Of a stretch of 64,000 nucleotides of DNA, positions 44,750-53,676 are shown piece by piece (within the stretch, counting starts at the first letter, position 1; each line of letters begins with the position of its first letter). The notes under the pieces were generated by a model. The model worked only from the letters and a program-made list of their open reading frames with translations. It was not told the DNA's origin and searched no databases. The DNA is taken from the NCBI RefSeq assembly GCF_003867015.1, contig NZ_CP032548.1:2671001-2735000 (forward strand). The letters are read 5' to 3'. Source of the stretch: Tenacibaculum singaporense. Its GTDB lineage: Bacteria > Bacteroidota > Bacteroidia > Flavobacteriales > Flavobacteriaceae. The translations under genes and the position numbers were made by a program.

Positions 44750-46138
44750 CTAGTATCTAAATCTTTCTATTTGACCTGATGGACTAATCATCTCCAATAA
44801 AAGCCTATTTCCACTTCCATACATACCATCTAACATGGTAACAGCTTCTTTTGCTGAGCTAACTTTCTTTCCATTAACTTTGGTTAAGATGTACCCTTCC
44901 CCAACATCAAACTGTTTGAATGCTATATTTTGTGTTCTTTTAATCTTAGCTCCTCCTTCTATTTTAAACTTCTTTCTGTCTTCTTTTGTAAGATCTTCAA
45001 ACTCGGTTTGCAAAACTTTACTTACTGGTAATTTTATAAGTTTGGTTAACTTAACCACTTTAGTTAATTCTTCTCCATCCCTATCAATTGTCACATTCAC
45101 ATATTCTCCAGGTCTTTTTGCCGTTAACTGCCCTTTTAAATCAGAAAACTTAGAAATCTTTACATTGTTTACTTTCGTTATGATATCCCCTTCTTCTAAA
45201 CCGGCTTTTTTAGCACCTCCTTCTTCTAAAACCTCTCCTATTTTTACTCCTTCAATATTTATTGCTTCAATATCTACATTAATTCCTAAAACAGCTTGTT
45301 GTACCATTCCAAACTCTAGTAAATCATCTACCACTTTTTTAGCGATGTTTGATGGTACTGCAAACGAATATCCAATAAAAGAACCAGTTCTTGATGAAAT
45401 AGCTGTATTTATTCCTATCAACTCTCCTCTAGTATTTACTAACGCTCCTCCACTATTCCCTGGATTCACAGCTGCATCTGTCTGAATAAATGAGTCGATA
45501 TTAGTATTTCCATCTAAGTCACGTCCTTTTGCACTTACAATACCTGCAGTAACCGTAGATGTTAGGTTATATGGGTTTCCTACTGCCAATACCCATTCTC
45601 CTACTTTAATATTATCTGAGTTTCCAAAAGGTAAATTAGGCAATTCAAAGTCTGCCTCAACTTTCAACAAAGCGATATCGTTACTCTTATCTGCTCCTAT
45701 TAAAGTTGCCTTTAACTTTTTTTGGTTATTCAATGTAATTTCAATATCGCTAGCTCCTTCAATCACATGATTGTTCGTTACAATATACCCGTCAGGAGAA
45801 ATAATTACACCACTTCCTGTACCTACTTGCTGGTACTTTCTTGTTCCACTTCCTCTACCATAAAATAATTCTGCTAACGGGTTTTGTTGTGTTCTTATTG
45901 ATGTATTTTTAACATGCACCACTGCATGTACTGTTTTATCTGCTGCTTCCGTAAAGTCAGTTGGTGTTGATGTTGAGTTTATTACTGTTGGCGTGTAACT
46001 TGCCTTTACAGTTTGCATTGTTGGTTCTACCGCTTTCTCTACAATCACTTGCGGCTCTTCTATCAATGTTTTATATCCTGCAAGTGCTATTGCGCCTCCT
46101 AAAATCGCAATTCCTAAAGTTCCAATAATTTTCTTCAT
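44750..46138 (-). CDS. DegP/HtrA-type periplasmic serine protease
   Basis: The 462-residue protein has an N-terminal hydrophobic anchor or signal (about 3-22) and a trypsin-like domain (about 60-275) with catalytic His in VTNNHVIEGA, Asp in SNDIALLKV and Ser in NPGNSGGALV. Two PDZ domains follow (about 280-365 and 385-460; EEGDIITKVNNVK and GEGYILTKVNGKK). It degrades or refolds damaged envelope proteins. It is monocistronic, with a TATATTTG box 22 bases upstream. Confidence 0.93.
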   Translation of the reverse strand: MKKIIGTLGIAILGGAIALAGYKTLIEEPQVIVEKAVEPTMQTVKASYTPTVINSTSTPTDFTEAADKTVHAVVHVKNTSIRTQQNPLAELFYGRGSGTRKYQQVGTGSGVIISPDGYIVTNNHVIEGASDIEITLNNQKKLKATLIGADKSNDIALLKVEADFELPNLPFGNSDNIKVGEWVLAVGNPYNLTSTVTAGIVSAKGRDLDGNTNIDSFIQTDAAVNPGNSGGALVNTRGELIGINTAISSRTGSFIGYSFAVPSNIAKKVVDDLLEFGMVQQAVLGINVDIEAINIEGVKIGEVLEEGGAKKAGLEEGDIITKVNNVKISKFSDLKGQLTAKRPGEYVNVTIDRDGEELTKVVKLTKLIKLPVSKVLQTEFEDLTKEDRKKFKIEGGAKIKRTQNIAFKQFDVGEGYILTKVNGKKVSSAKEAVTMLDGMYGSGNRLLLEMISPSGQIERFRY

Positions 46139-46160
46139 ATGCTTACAAAATTTTATACTT

Positions 46161-46168
46161 CAAATATA
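46161..46168 (-). promoter_or_regulatory. -7 promoter element for htrA
   Basis: TATATTTG on the minus strand, perfect TANNTTTG, 22 bases before the ATG. Confidence 0.5.
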
Positions 46169-46257
46169 CAATTTTAACATTTCAAGTAAATGTGTTTAAC
46201 TTCTATTTAACTGATTTTAACCGCTATTTAACAGTCCTCTTTACTTCATAAAATATG

Positions 46258-46265
46258 TATCTTTG
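46258..46265 (+). promoter_or_regulatory. -7 promoter element for dapF operon
   Basis: TATCTTTG fits TANNTTTG and ends nine bases before the dapF ATG at 46275. It overlaps a TTG at 46263, which therefore cannot be the start. Confidence 0.55.
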
Positions 46266-46274
46266 TCCTTTATT

Positions 46275-47051
46275 ATGGATTTAGAATTTTACAAATACCA
46301 AGGAACTGGTAACGATTTTATCATAATTGATAATCGTTCAAAAACCTTTCCAAAAAATAAAACTGACATAATTGCAAAATTATGTGATAGACACTTTGGT
46401 ATCGGAGCTGATGGTCTTATATTACTTGAAGAAGATGATACTACCGATTTTAAAATGGTATATTATAACTCTGATGGTAATGAAAGTACTATGTGTGGTA
46501 ATGGTGGACGCTGTATTGTAGCTTTTGCACATAAACTTGGACTTTTTGAAACTGAAACTACTTTTATTGCTATTGACGGGCTGCATCATGCCTCTATTTT
46601 TAACAACCTTGTTTCTTTACAAATGATTGATGTTAACAAGGTGAATATTTTTGACAAATACGTTTTTACCAACACAGGATCTCCACACCATGTTCAGTTG
46701 GTAAACGATCTTGCTAATTATGACGTGTTTTCAAATGGAAAAAAAATCAGGAATGAAATTTATGGTACCGAAGGTAGCAATGTTAATTTTGTAGAACAAA
46801 TAACAAATAACATTTTTAAAGTACGCACTTACGAGCGTGGTGTAGAAAATGAGACTTTAGCCTGTGGTACTGGTGTTACTGCCGTTGCTATAGCCATGCA
46901 TGCAACTAAAAAAACAAACAGTTTATCTATAACCTTGCCTGTTGAAGGTGGAGAGTTAGAAGTTTCTTTTGAAGAACAAGACGGAGTTTATTCGAATGTA
47001 TTTTTAAAAGGACCTGCTACATTTGTATTTGAAGGTAAAATAAATATTTAG
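46275..47051 (+). CDS. dapF: Diaminopimelate epimerase
   Basis: The start is the ATG at 46275 (MDLEFYKYQGTGNDF, 258 residues). The two catalytic cysteines are in TMCGNGGRC (about 71-79) and ACGTGVTAVA (about 200-209), and GIGADGLILLEE and GNESTMCGNGG mark the substrate pocket. It converts LL- to meso-diaminopimelate for lysine and peptidoglycan. Together with dapA, it shows an intact DAP route. Its stop codon overlaps the GTG of the next gene. Confidence 0.94.
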   Translation: MDLEFYKYQGTGNDFIIIDNRSKTFPKNKTDIIAKLCDRHFGIGADGLILLEEDDTTDFKMVYYNSDGNESTMCGNGGRCIVAFAHKLGLFETETTFIAIDGLHHASIFNNLVSLQMIDVNKVNIFDKYVFTNTGSPHHVQLVNDLANYDVFSNGKKIRNEIYGTEGSNVNFVEQITNNIFKVRTYERGVENETLACGTGVTAVAIAMHATKKTNSLSITLPVEGGELEVSFEEQDGVYSNVFLKGPATFVFEGKINI

Positions 47052-47575
47052 TGCACACGTTAAATGGAACACATATCAAGTTAAGAGCTTTAGAACCTGA
47101 AGATTTAGAGTTTTTATTTCAAATTGAAAATAATGAATCTTTTTGGGAAGTGAGTCATACACAGACTCCTTTTTCTAAATTTTTACTGAAGCAATATTTA
47201 GAAAACGCTCACTTAGATATTTATGAAGCTAAACAATTACGATTAGTTATTGATGATAAATTGACTGGTAAATCTATTGGGATGATAGATTTGTTCGATT
47301 TTAACCCGCAACATAAAAGAGCTGGTATCGGGATATTAATTCATCCTGACTTTCAACAGAAAGGATTTGCTTCTGAAGCTTTACAGTTACTAATAAAGTA
47401 CTGTTTTACACATTTGCATTTACATCAACTATATGCAAATATCACTAGAGATAATACTAGTAGCTTACATCTTTTTGAAAAACAAAATTTTAAGCAAACT
47501 GGTATTAAAAAAGATTGGATATTTCATAACGGAACATATAAAGACGAACTATTATTTCAATTAATAAATGAATAA
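47051..47575 (+). CDS. RimJ/RimL-type GNAT acetyltransferase
   Basis: The 174-residue protein uses a GTG start that overlaps the dapF stop by one base. GNAT landmarks: IKLRALEPEDLEFLFQIENN, the acetyl-CoA-binding strand and loop RAGIGILIHPDFQQKGFASEAL (Q/RxxGxA type, read in parts) and NTSSLHLFEKQNFKQTG. It probably acetylates an N-terminal or small-molecule amine. It overlaps mltG by eight bases, giving a coupled dapF-GNAT-mltG transcript. Confidence 0.87.
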   Translation: MHTLNGTHIKLRALEPEDLEFLFQIENNESFWEVSHTQTPFSKFLLKQYLENAHLDIYEAKQLRLVIDDKLTGKSIGMIDLFDFNPQHKRAGIGILIHPDFQQKGFASEALQLLIKYCFTHLHLHQLYANITRDNTSSLHLFEKQNFKQTGIKKDWIFHNGTYKDELLFQLINE

Positions 47576-48596
47576 GAAAATTATTTTAGGAGGTATTGCT
47601 GCTATTTTTTTAATTGGCGGAATTATTGGATTTAACTACTATCAAAAAATCTTTGGTAAAGCTGTTACTAAAGATGGCGCTATCTATATAAGCTCTGACG
47701 CTTCTTTTATAGATGTAAAAAAACAACTTTCTGAGTTTGTTAAAAATCCTGAAAATTTTGTTTGGGTTGCAGAAAAGAAAAAATTCACACAACCTAAGGG
47801 AGGAAAGTACCTATTAAAAAAAGGGATGAACATGAATGATGTTGTAAATCTTTTACGCAGTGGAAATCAAACACCTATCACCCTATCATTCAACAATCAA
47901 GATACTTTAGAAAAATTAGCAGGAAGAATAGCTGAACAAATTGAAGCAGACTCTATTGCTTTATTACAGGCTATGAAAGATCCTGCTTTTTTAGCTACCA
48001 ATAAATTTACTGAAAAATCTGCATTAGGAATGTACATTCCGAATAGCTATGAGTTTTATTGGAATACTTCTGCTGAAAACTTCCGTGATAAAATGTTACG
48101 CGAATACAGTCGTTTTTGGACTTCTGCTAGATTAGAAAAAGCTAAAAAGCTAAACCTTTCAAAAGAAGAGGTAATTACATTAGCTTCTATAGTTCAGAAA
48201 GAAACAGCTAAAAAAGTAGAGCGTCCTATTGTTGCTGGTTTATATTTAAATAGATTAAAAGATAATTGGCCTTTACAAGCTGACCCAACAGTTATATATG
48301 CGATTAAAGAAATTAAAGGGCAAGATTTTGTTGTAAAAAGGGTTTTAAACAAAGATTTAGTAATAAACTCTCCCTACAACACTTATAAAAACACAGGACT
48401 TCCTCCTACTTTGATTGCAATGCCAGATATTTCATCTATTGATGCTGTTTTAAACCATCAAAAACACAATTATTACTATATGTGTGCAAGTGTTGACAAG
48501 ATTGGTTTTCATGAGTTTGCTAACTCTTTAGCTCAGCATAATCGAAATGCTGTGAAATATCAACAATGGATAAATCAACAAGGCATAAAGAGATAA
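47568..48596 (+). CDS. mltG: Endolytic murein transglycosylase
   Basis: The 342-residue protein has one N-terminal membrane helix (about 5-22), a LysM-like region (about 40-120) and the MltG (YceG) catalytic domain. The catalytic glutamate lies in ASIVQKETAK, followed by ERPIVAGLYLNRL, LQADPTVIYAI, SPYNTYKNTGLPPTLIAMP and the conserved YYYMCASVDKIGFHEFA end. It cleaves nascent glycan strands to terminate elongation. It is coupled to the GNAT gene. Confidence 0.93.
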   Translation: MNKKIILGGIAAIFLIGGIIGFNYYQKIFGKAVTKDGAIYISSDASFIDVKKQLSEFVKNPENFVWVAEKKKFTQPKGGKYLLKKGMNMNDVVNLLRSGNQTPITLSFNNQDTLEKLAGRIAEQIEADSIALLQAMKDPAFLATNKFTEKSALGMYIPNSYEFYWNTSAENFRDKMLREYSRFWTSARLEKAKKLNLSKEEVITLASIVQKETAKKVERPIVAGLYLNRLKDNWPLQADPTVIYAIKEIKGQDFVVKRVLNKDLVINSPYNTYKNTGLPPTLIAMPDISSIDAVLNHQKHNYYYMCASVDKIGFHEFANSLAQHNRNAVKYQQWINQQGIKR

Positions 48597-48763
48597 ATTA
48601 ACAAAATTTTATTCTCATCTTTTTCAACAAAACATTACCAAAAGATTAATAAAAGATAATTATTTTTGTTTTTTACCTAAAAAAAACACAGGAAAACAAC
48701 TTTATCATCAATAGTTAAAAAACTGTAAATTATTGATTTATAGTCTGTTATAAAAATTTACCG

Positions 48764-48771
48764 TATCTTTG
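48764..48771 (+). promoter_or_regulatory. -7 promoter element before the ATT-start gene
   Basis: TATCTTTG fits TANNTTTG. The start of transcription would be near 48778, after an in-frame TAA (48778-48780), which limits translation to starts downstream of that point. Confidence 0.55.
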
Positions 48772-48795
48772 CTGCGCTAAACAGAAAGTATTTTA

Positions 48796-49386
48796 ATTAT
48801 CAGACATTTAGTATTAGTATTTTTAGGATTTGTATTATTAACCAGTTTTACAGAGACTACAGCTAAAAAAGAAAAAACTACTACAACAACGCCAATACCA
48901 ATTCACAAGGTAGAAAAGGTAAACATTCCTTTTTTATTAAATGATTTTGTAGGATTTAAAGAAGCCTTAGCTTTTAAAGAATCACAAGGTAAGTATAGAG
49001 TAGTTAACACACTTGGATATTTAGGGAAATACCAATTTGGTAAAGAAACCCTAAAGAGATTTAGAATTTACAACACCACTCATTTTCTTAGAACCCCAGA
49101 ATTACAAGAACGCACATTTGTTGCTTATTGTAAATTAAACAAATGGATTTTAAGAAAAGATATTAAGAGAAGTGTTGGAAAGACCATTAATGGAGTTAAA
49201 ATAACCGAATCTGGTATTTTAGCAGCAGCACACTTAAGTGGTGCCGGTAATGTAAAAAAGTTCTTACGTTCAAATGGATCTATCCGTTTTAACGATGCTT
49301 ACGGAACCTCTATACAATCATACCTTAAAAAGTTTGCTGGTTATGATGTTTCCAACATCAAAGCCAATAAAAAACCAACGGTTTAA
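48796..49386 (+). CDS. Secreted lysozyme-like muramidase with no canonical start codon
   Basis: An in-frame TAA at 48778 and the absence of ATG, GTG or TTG before the signal peptide leave ATT as the only plausible start. From ATT at 48796 the product is 196 residues (IRHLVLVFLGFVLLTSF signal segment); ATT at 48790 is an alternative. The mature part has FKEALAFKESQGKY with a likely catalytic Glu62, NTLGYLGKYQFG, AAHLSGAGNVKKFL and YGTSIQSYLKKF, the pattern of lysozyme-like glycoside hydrolases. It probably cuts peptidoglycan. Either the start is unusual or there is a sequence error or point mutation. Confidence 0.75.
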   Translation: MIRHLVLVFLGFVLLTSFTETTAKKEKTTTTTPIPIHKVEKVNIPFLLNDFVGFKEALAFKESQGKYRVVNTLGYLGKYQFGKETLKRFRIYNTTHFLRTPELQERTFVAYCKLNKWILRKDIKRSVGKTINGVKITESGILAAAHLSGAGNVKKFLRSNGSIRFNDAYGTSIQSYLKKFAGYDVSNIKANKKPTV

Positions 49387-49404
49387 CCAATAACTAAAGA
49401 TATT

Positions 49405-49435
49405 AAAAAAGCATCGATTAAATCGATGCTTTTTT
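49405..49435. terminator. Bidirectional intrinsic terminator
   Basis: AAAAAAGCATCGATT / AATCGATGCTTTTTT, a near-perfect 15-bp stem between the lysozyme-like gene and the convergent rsmI gene. Confidence 0.9.
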
Positions 49436-50138
49436 ATTTATGAATGATAAAAATTGCTGGTCGCTTATGTAAATCAGTCTTTACATGCTTCCATTCTTTT
49501 ACCGTTAGTGTTTTAATATATTCTGTAGGAAGTGTAATATCACACGCCACGCAAACTCTTGTATCTGGTGATAAAGTAGCACGTAAATCATCCAGCATTT
49601 TTTCATTTCTATAAGGAGTCTCAATAAAAAGTTGTGATTGATTTTTTTCTTTTGAAAGCTTTTCTAAGTCCTTAATAGCCCTTTTTCTATCTGATTTATC
49701 AATAGGCAAATATCCATTAAACGCAAAACTTTGCCCATTCATACCAGACGCCATAATTGCCAATAAAATAGATGAAGGCCCCACTAACGGAACTACTTGA
49801 ATCCCTTTTTGATGCGCCAACTTAACAATACTTGCACCTGGATCTGCTACTGCTGGCACTCCTGCTTCAGAAAGCAAACCTACTGATACCCCTCTTTCAC
49901 AAGCATCTAAATAATTCTTAGTTTCTAAATCATCAGAATACTTATCTAACAACATCAACTCCAATGAAGGTTGTGATTTTGTTGGTGTAATTCTTTTAAT
50001 GAACCTTCGAGCAGACTTTTCGTTTTCAACAATAAAATAATCTAATTGTTCTACTACCTTTTTTACTGATAATGGCATTACCTCTAATGGCTCAGTATCA
50101 CCTAAAGTTGTGGGAATCAAGTATAATTTACCTTTCAT
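49434..50138 (-). CDS. rsmI: SAM-dependent methyltransferase, RsmI-like tetrapyrrole methylase family
   Basis: The 234-residue protein has LYLIPTTLGD at its N-terminus, FIVENEKSARRFIK, GLLSEAGVPAVADPGASIVKLAH (read in parts) and PLVGPSSILLAIMASGMNGQSFAFNGYLP, all typical of the RsmI/YraL branch that 2'-O-methylates C1402 of 16S rRNA. It is shorter than E. coli RsmI, as is usual in Flavobacteriia, so the exact target is less sure. It abuts the phosphatase gene with one shared base. Confidence 0.85.
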   Translation of the reverse strand: MKGKLYLIPTTLGDTEPLEVMPLSVKKVVEQLDYFIVENEKSARRFIKRITPTKSQPSLELMLLDKYSDDLETKNYLDACERGVSVGLLSEAGVPAVADPGASIVKLAHQKGIQVVPLVGPSSILLAIMASGMNGQSFAFNGYLPIDKSDRKRAIKDLEKLSKEKNQSQLFIETPYRNEKMLDDLRATLSPDTRVCVACDITLPTEYIKTLTVKEWKHVKTDLHKRPAIFIIHK

Positions 50139-50602
50139 TATTTCTGTTCTAATTTTGAAGCTATAATTTCACACGCTTCGTCTAACATTTTATACACGTT
50201 TTCAAAACCTTGATCTCCTCCATAGTAAGGATCTGGAACACTCCTGTTTTCATCAGGATACAATTCGTTCAAAATCATCTTTACTTTTTCATGTTGCTCT
50301 TCATTTTCAGACAAAGCTACAATATCTGCATAATTATTTTGATCCATTGCAAAAATCATGTCAAACTTATCAAAATCAGCTTTTGTAAATTTTCTTGAAC
50401 GTTGATTGGTAATATCTATCCCATATTTTCTAGCTACTTCAATAGAGCGTCCGTCAGGTAATTCACCTACATGATAACCCGAAGTACCGGCAGAATCAAC
50501 TATAAAACTTTTAGATGATAATTTAGATTGCAAAATCCCCTCAGCAAGAGGAGATCGGCAAATATTACCTAAACAAACCATTAATATTTTTTTCATACTC
50601 AT
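50138..50602 (-). CDS. Low-molecular-weight protein-tyrosine phosphatase
   Basis: The 154-residue protein has the P-loop CLGNICRS (about 10-17; catalytic Cys10, Arg16), the first residues VDSAGTSGYH and the general-acid loop VPDPYYGGDQGFENVY with Asp. It dephosphorylates tyrosine-phosphorylated proteins, often linked to capsule or polysaccharide control, though no kinase is near. ATGs lie at residues 1 and 3; either could be the start. It shares a strand with rsmI and is separated from dnaA by a terminator. Confidence 0.9.
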   Translation of the reverse strand: MSMKKILMVCLGNICRSPLAEGILQSKLSSKSFIVDSAGTSGYHVGELPDGRSIEVARKYGIDITNQRSRKFTKADFDKFDMIFAMDQNNYADIVALSENEEQHEKVKMILNELYPDENRSVPDPYYGGDQGFENVYKMLDEACEIIASKLEQK

Positions 50603-50604
50603 AA

Positions 50605-50626
50605 AAAAACCTCACTAGGTGAGGTT
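50605..50626 (-). terminator. Intrinsic terminator of dnaA
   Basis: Arms AACCTCAC / GTGAGGTT with a three-base loop, followed on the minus strand by a T-run. It ends just before the phosphatase start. Confidence 0.8.
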
Positions 50627-50632
50627 CGTTGT

Positions 50633-52057
50633 TTATAAAGTTAACTTTTTTGTTAAGTCTTCTACATACTTTTTAAACTGCTTATCAGTTTCAGTCAAAT
50701 TATCTACAGTTTTGCACGCATGCAATACAGTAGCGTGATCTCTTTTACCTATTTGACTTCCAATACTTGCTAACGATGATTTTGTCATACGTTTAGCAAA
50801 GTACATCGCTAACTGACGAGCCTGTACAATATGACGCTTACGTGTTTTTGACTGTAAGGTTGCCACATCCATATCAAAGTATTTCGATACTACTTTTTGA
50901 ATGTAATCAATAGACAGTTCTTTTTTCGTGTTCTTAACAAATTTATCTACAATCTGTTTTGCTAACTCAATTGTAAACTCTTTTCTATTAAAAGAAGCTT
51001 GAGCTATCATTGAAATTATCACTCCTTCTAACTCACGAACATTCGACTTGATATTCTTTGCAATATACTCAACAATTTCTTCAGGCATTTCAACACCATC
51101 TCTATACAATTTGTTTTGTAAGATTGAAATTCTTGTTTCGTAATCAGGTGCTTGTAACTCAGCTGATAACCCCCATTTAAAACGAGACAATAATCGTTGC
51201 TCAATATCTTGCATATCAACAGGTGCTTTATCCGAAGTTAAAATAACCTGTTTTCCATTTTGATGTAGATGATTGAAAATATGGAAGAACACATCTTGCG
51301 TACCAGCTTTTCCTGATAAAAACTGCACATCATCAATAATCAACACATCAATCATTTGATAGAAATGAATAAAATCATTTCTGGTATTTGATTTTACAGA
51401 ATCAATAAACTGTTGTGTAAATTTTTCAGAAGAAATATACAATACCGTTTTATCTGGATATTTATCTTTAATCTCAACACCAATAGCATGAGCTAAATGT
51501 GTTTTTCCTAATCCAACCCCACCATATATTAACAATGGATTGAATGAAGTTCCGCCTGGTTTATTTGCTACAGCCATACCTGCAGAACGTGCCAACCTAT
51601 TAGAATCCCCTTCAACAAAATTCACAAAATTATAATTTGGATTCAGTTGAGATTCTATCTTCACCTTTTGTAACCCTGGAATAACAAATGGATTTTTTAG
51701 TTCTCGTTTTGACTCCAACGGAACTGTCACCTTTTGCGGTTTTAAAGGATTACGATTTGAACTAGGTATTTTTACTGTCTGAGGGCTATTACTACTGTAC
51801 GTATTCTCCATACGTACATCATAAATTAGTTTAGCATCATTTCCTAACTGACGAACCAAAGCTACTCTTAACAGTTTTATGTAATGCTCTTCTAACCACT
51901 CATAAAAAAACTTACTTGGTACTTGAACTGTCAAAGCCTCCCCTGCCAATTTAATTGGCTTTATAGGCTCAAACCAAGTCTTATATGCCTGTGGTTTAAT
52001 GTTGTCCTTGATAAAAGACAAGCATTCCATCCAAACTGAATCGGCTGTTTTAGTCAT
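50633..52057 (-). CDS. dnaA: Chromosomal replication initiator DnaA
   Basis: The start is set at the ATG at 52057 (MTKTADSVWMECL, 474 residues); a longer frame would use TTG. Domain I lies at about 1-85; a Pro/Ser/Lys-rich linker spans about 90-150; the AAA+ domain has Walker A GGVGLGKTHLAHA and Walker B VLIIDDVQFLSGK; domain IV carries the DnaA box-binding signature GKRDHATVLHACKTV. It initiates replication. No cluster of DnaA boxes is apparent beside it, so the origin may be elsewhere. Confidence 0.96.
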   Translation of the reverse strand: MTKTADSVWMECLSFIKDNIKPQAYKTWFEPIKPIKLAGEALTVQVPSKFFYEWLEEHYIKLLRVALVRQLGNDAKLIYDVRMENTYSSNSPQTVKIPSSNRNPLKPQKVTVPLESKRELKNPFVIPGLQKVKIESQLNPNYNFVNFVEGDSNRLARSAGMAVANKPGGTSFNPLLIYGGVGLGKTHLAHAIGVEIKDKYPDKTVLYISSEKFTQQFIDSVKSNTRNDFIHFYQMIDVLIIDDVQFLSGKAGTQDVFFHIFNHLHQNGKQVILTSDKAPVDMQDIEQRLLSRFKWGLSAELQAPDYETRISILQNKLYRDGVEMPEEIVEYIAKNIKSNVRELEGVIISMIAQASFNRKEFTIELAKQIVDKFVKNTKKELSIDYIQKVVSKYFDMDVATLQSKTRKRHIVQARQLAMYFAKRMTKSSLASIGSQIGKRDHATVLHACKTVDNLTETDKQFKKYVEDLTKKLTL

Positions 52058-52137
52058 ATTGGTAAAAAACAATTTTAGTTGTTAATTTTTATTCAGGTTT
52101 AGGGGACACCAAACATGAAAGTCTGGGCGAACAAAAG

Positions 52138-52146
52138 TGTGAATAA
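52138..52146 (-). other. Single near-consensus DnaA box upstream of dnaA
   Basis: On the minus strand this reads TTATTCACA, one mismatch from TTATCCACA. A single box fits dnaA autoregulation better than an origin. Confidence 0.35.
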
Positions 52147-52229
52147 ATTTTAGTATAAAAAAATCAAATTACTATTGACTTTTATTTTTTTTTTACGTAT
52201 CGTTAATGCAATTAAAATAAAAAAATCTT

Positions 52230-52634
52230 TTGCAAAAACATCACACATCTATACGTGTTCGGTATGCTGAAACTGATCAAATGGGAGTAGTTTACCACGG
52301 AAACTACGCACAATTTTTTGAGATTGGTCGTACCGAATGGCTACGTTCTCTGGGCGTTACTTACAAATATATGGAAAAAACAGGAATCATGTTGCCTGTT
52401 ATTTCTTTATCTTGTAACTTTAAAAAATCGGCGTTATACGACGATCAATTAACCATTACAACCATTTTAAAAAAAACACCTTCGGTAAAAATTGAATTCG
52501 ACTATGAAATTACCAATCAAAATAACGAACTAATTTCAACTGGAAATACTGTGTTAGCATTTATTAACAATAAAACAAAAAAACCTATGCGTTGTCCTGA
52601 TTATATTTTAGATAAATTAGCTATCTTAAAATAA
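52230..52634 (+). CDS. YbgC/FadM-type acyl-CoA thioesterase
   Basis: The 134-residue hotdog-fold protein starts at TTG 52230; an in-frame TAA at 52218 leaves no earlier choice, and the family N-terminus (IRVRYAETDQMGVVYHGNY) follows nine codons later, ruling out later starts. The catalytic Asp is in ETDQMG and the motif HGNYAQFFEIGRTEWLR completes the active site. It hydrolyses acyl-CoA thioesters. It is divergent from dnaA and 23 bases before the adenosyltransferase gene. Confidence 0.87.
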   Translation: MQKHHTSIRVRYAETDQMGVVYHGNYAQFFEIGRTEWLRSLGVTYKYMEKTGIMLPVISLSCNFKKSALYDDQLTITTILKKTPSVKIEFDYEITNQNNELISTGNTVLAFINNKTKKPMRCPDYILDKLAILK

Positions 52635-52657
52635 TTAATCAAAACAATAAAAAACAT

Positions 52658-53230
52658 ATGAAAATATATACTAAAACAGGTGATAAAGGTACCACTGCCC
52701 TATTTGGTGGTACTCGAGTACCTAAACACCACTTACGAATAGAAAGCTATGGAACCGTTGACGAACTCAACTCTTACATCGGATTAATTAGAGATCAAAA
52801 CATTGACGAAACTCTAAAAAAGAAATTAACAAAAATTCAAAGCGATTTATTCACATTAGGTGCCATGTTAGCTACACCACCAGAAAAAGAAACTTTAAAA
52901 AGTGGTAAAGAACGCTTAAATATTCCTAAGATTAATGAAGAGTCAATTCAGTTCTTAGAAGACGAAATTGACCTTATGAATAAAGACCTACCTCAAATGA
53001 CACACTTTGTATTACCAGGCGGTCATCAAACCGTGTCATTTTGTCACATAGCACGCTGCGTATGCCGTAGATCGGAACGATTAGCTGTGGCTTTAAATGA
53101 AGAAGAAACAATTAGTGATACTGTTTTAAAGTATTTAAACCGACTTTCTGACTACCTTTTTGTGTTGGCACGAAAGTTGACCCAAGACTTACAAGCTGAG
53201 GAAATTAAATGGATTCCTGAAAAGCTATAA
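52658..53230 (+). CDS. Cob(I)alamin adenosyltransferase, PduO type
   Basis: The 190-residue protein has KIYTKTGDKGTTALFGGTRVPK (ATP-binding N-terminus, read in parts), IESYGTVDELNSYIGL, and near the C-terminus RSERLAVALN and YLNRLSDYLFVLAR. These are the PduO landmarks. It makes adenosylcobalamin from cob(I)alamin and ATP. No cobalamin synthesis genes are nearby, consistent with salvage of imported B12. It is likely co-transcribed with the thioesterase gene. Confidence 0.9.
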   Translation: MKIYTKTGDKGTTALFGGTRVPKHHLRIESYGTVDELNSYIGLIRDQNIDETLKKKLTKIQSDLFTLGAMLATPPEKETLKSGKERLNIPKINEESIQFLEDEIDLMNKDLPQMTHFVLPGGHQTVSFCHIARCVCRRSERLAVALNEEETISDTVLKYLNRLSDYLFVLARKLTQDLQAEEIKWIPEKL

Positions 53231-53268
53231 GTTCTTTAATTATTGATTTCACATTTTTTAAAAAAAAC

Positions 53269-53298
53269 TTGACTTTTTACAAAAAAAAATTATTTTTG
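53269..53298 (+). promoter_or_regulatory. Textbook Bacteroidota promoter for DUF2795 gene
   Basis: TTG (53269-53271), exactly 19 bases, then TATTTTTG (53291-53298). The ATG follows 28 bases later. Confidence 0.75.
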
Positions 53299-53326
53299 CG
53301 GAAAATCTTATTAAACAGATAAAGAA

Positions 53327-53548
53327 ATGTATTGGACACTTGAATTAGCATCTTATTTAGCAGATGCACCCTGGCCTGCAACTAAAGACGAATTAATTGA
53401 TTACGCTATTCGTACTGGAGCACCGTTAGAAGTGGTAGAAAACTTACAAGATATCGAAGATGAAGGTGAGGCATACGATTCTATTATTGAGATCTGGCCA
53501 GATTACCCTACAGAAGAAGATTATCTTTGGAATGAAGATGAATACTAG
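53327..53548 (+). CDS. DUF2795 domain protein
   Basis: The 73-residue acidic protein has LASYLADAPWPATKDELIDYAIRTGAP, read in parts, which matches DUF2795, and then a strongly acidic tail (EIWPDYPTEEDYLWNEDEY). It is soluble with no signal peptide. Function unknown. It is expressed from its own strong-looking promoter, ends at a terminator and precedes secA. Confidence 0.85.
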   Translation: MYWTLELASYLADAPWPATKDELIDYAIRTGAPLEVVENLQDIEDEGEAYDSIIEIWPDYPTEEDYLWNEDEY

Positions 53549-53563
53549 AAAAAAATAAATAAT

Positions 53564-53594
53564 AAAAAGTCTCTTTTACAGAGGCTTTTTTTTT
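53564..53594 (+). terminator. Intrinsic terminator after DUF2795 gene
   Basis: AAAAAGTCTC / GAGGCTTTTT (one G-T pair) followed by a T-run of nine or more. Confidence 0.8.
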
Positions 53595-53676
53595 GCTTAC
53601 TTTTAAGCACTCAATAAAAAACACAAAAAACGCTAATTAAAAACAACTTAATTAGCTATAAAACAATATTTTACAA

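Noticed and set aside
44835..45485. 216-codon plus-strand frame antisense to htrA.
   Set aside because: The opposite strand encodes a clear DegP-type protease; the antisense product is Ser/Pro/Thr-rich and resembles a shadow frame.
52058..52229. Possible replication origin upstream of dnaA.
   Set aside because: Only one near-consensus DnaA box was found; no box cluster or set of AT-rich unwinding repeats is evident.
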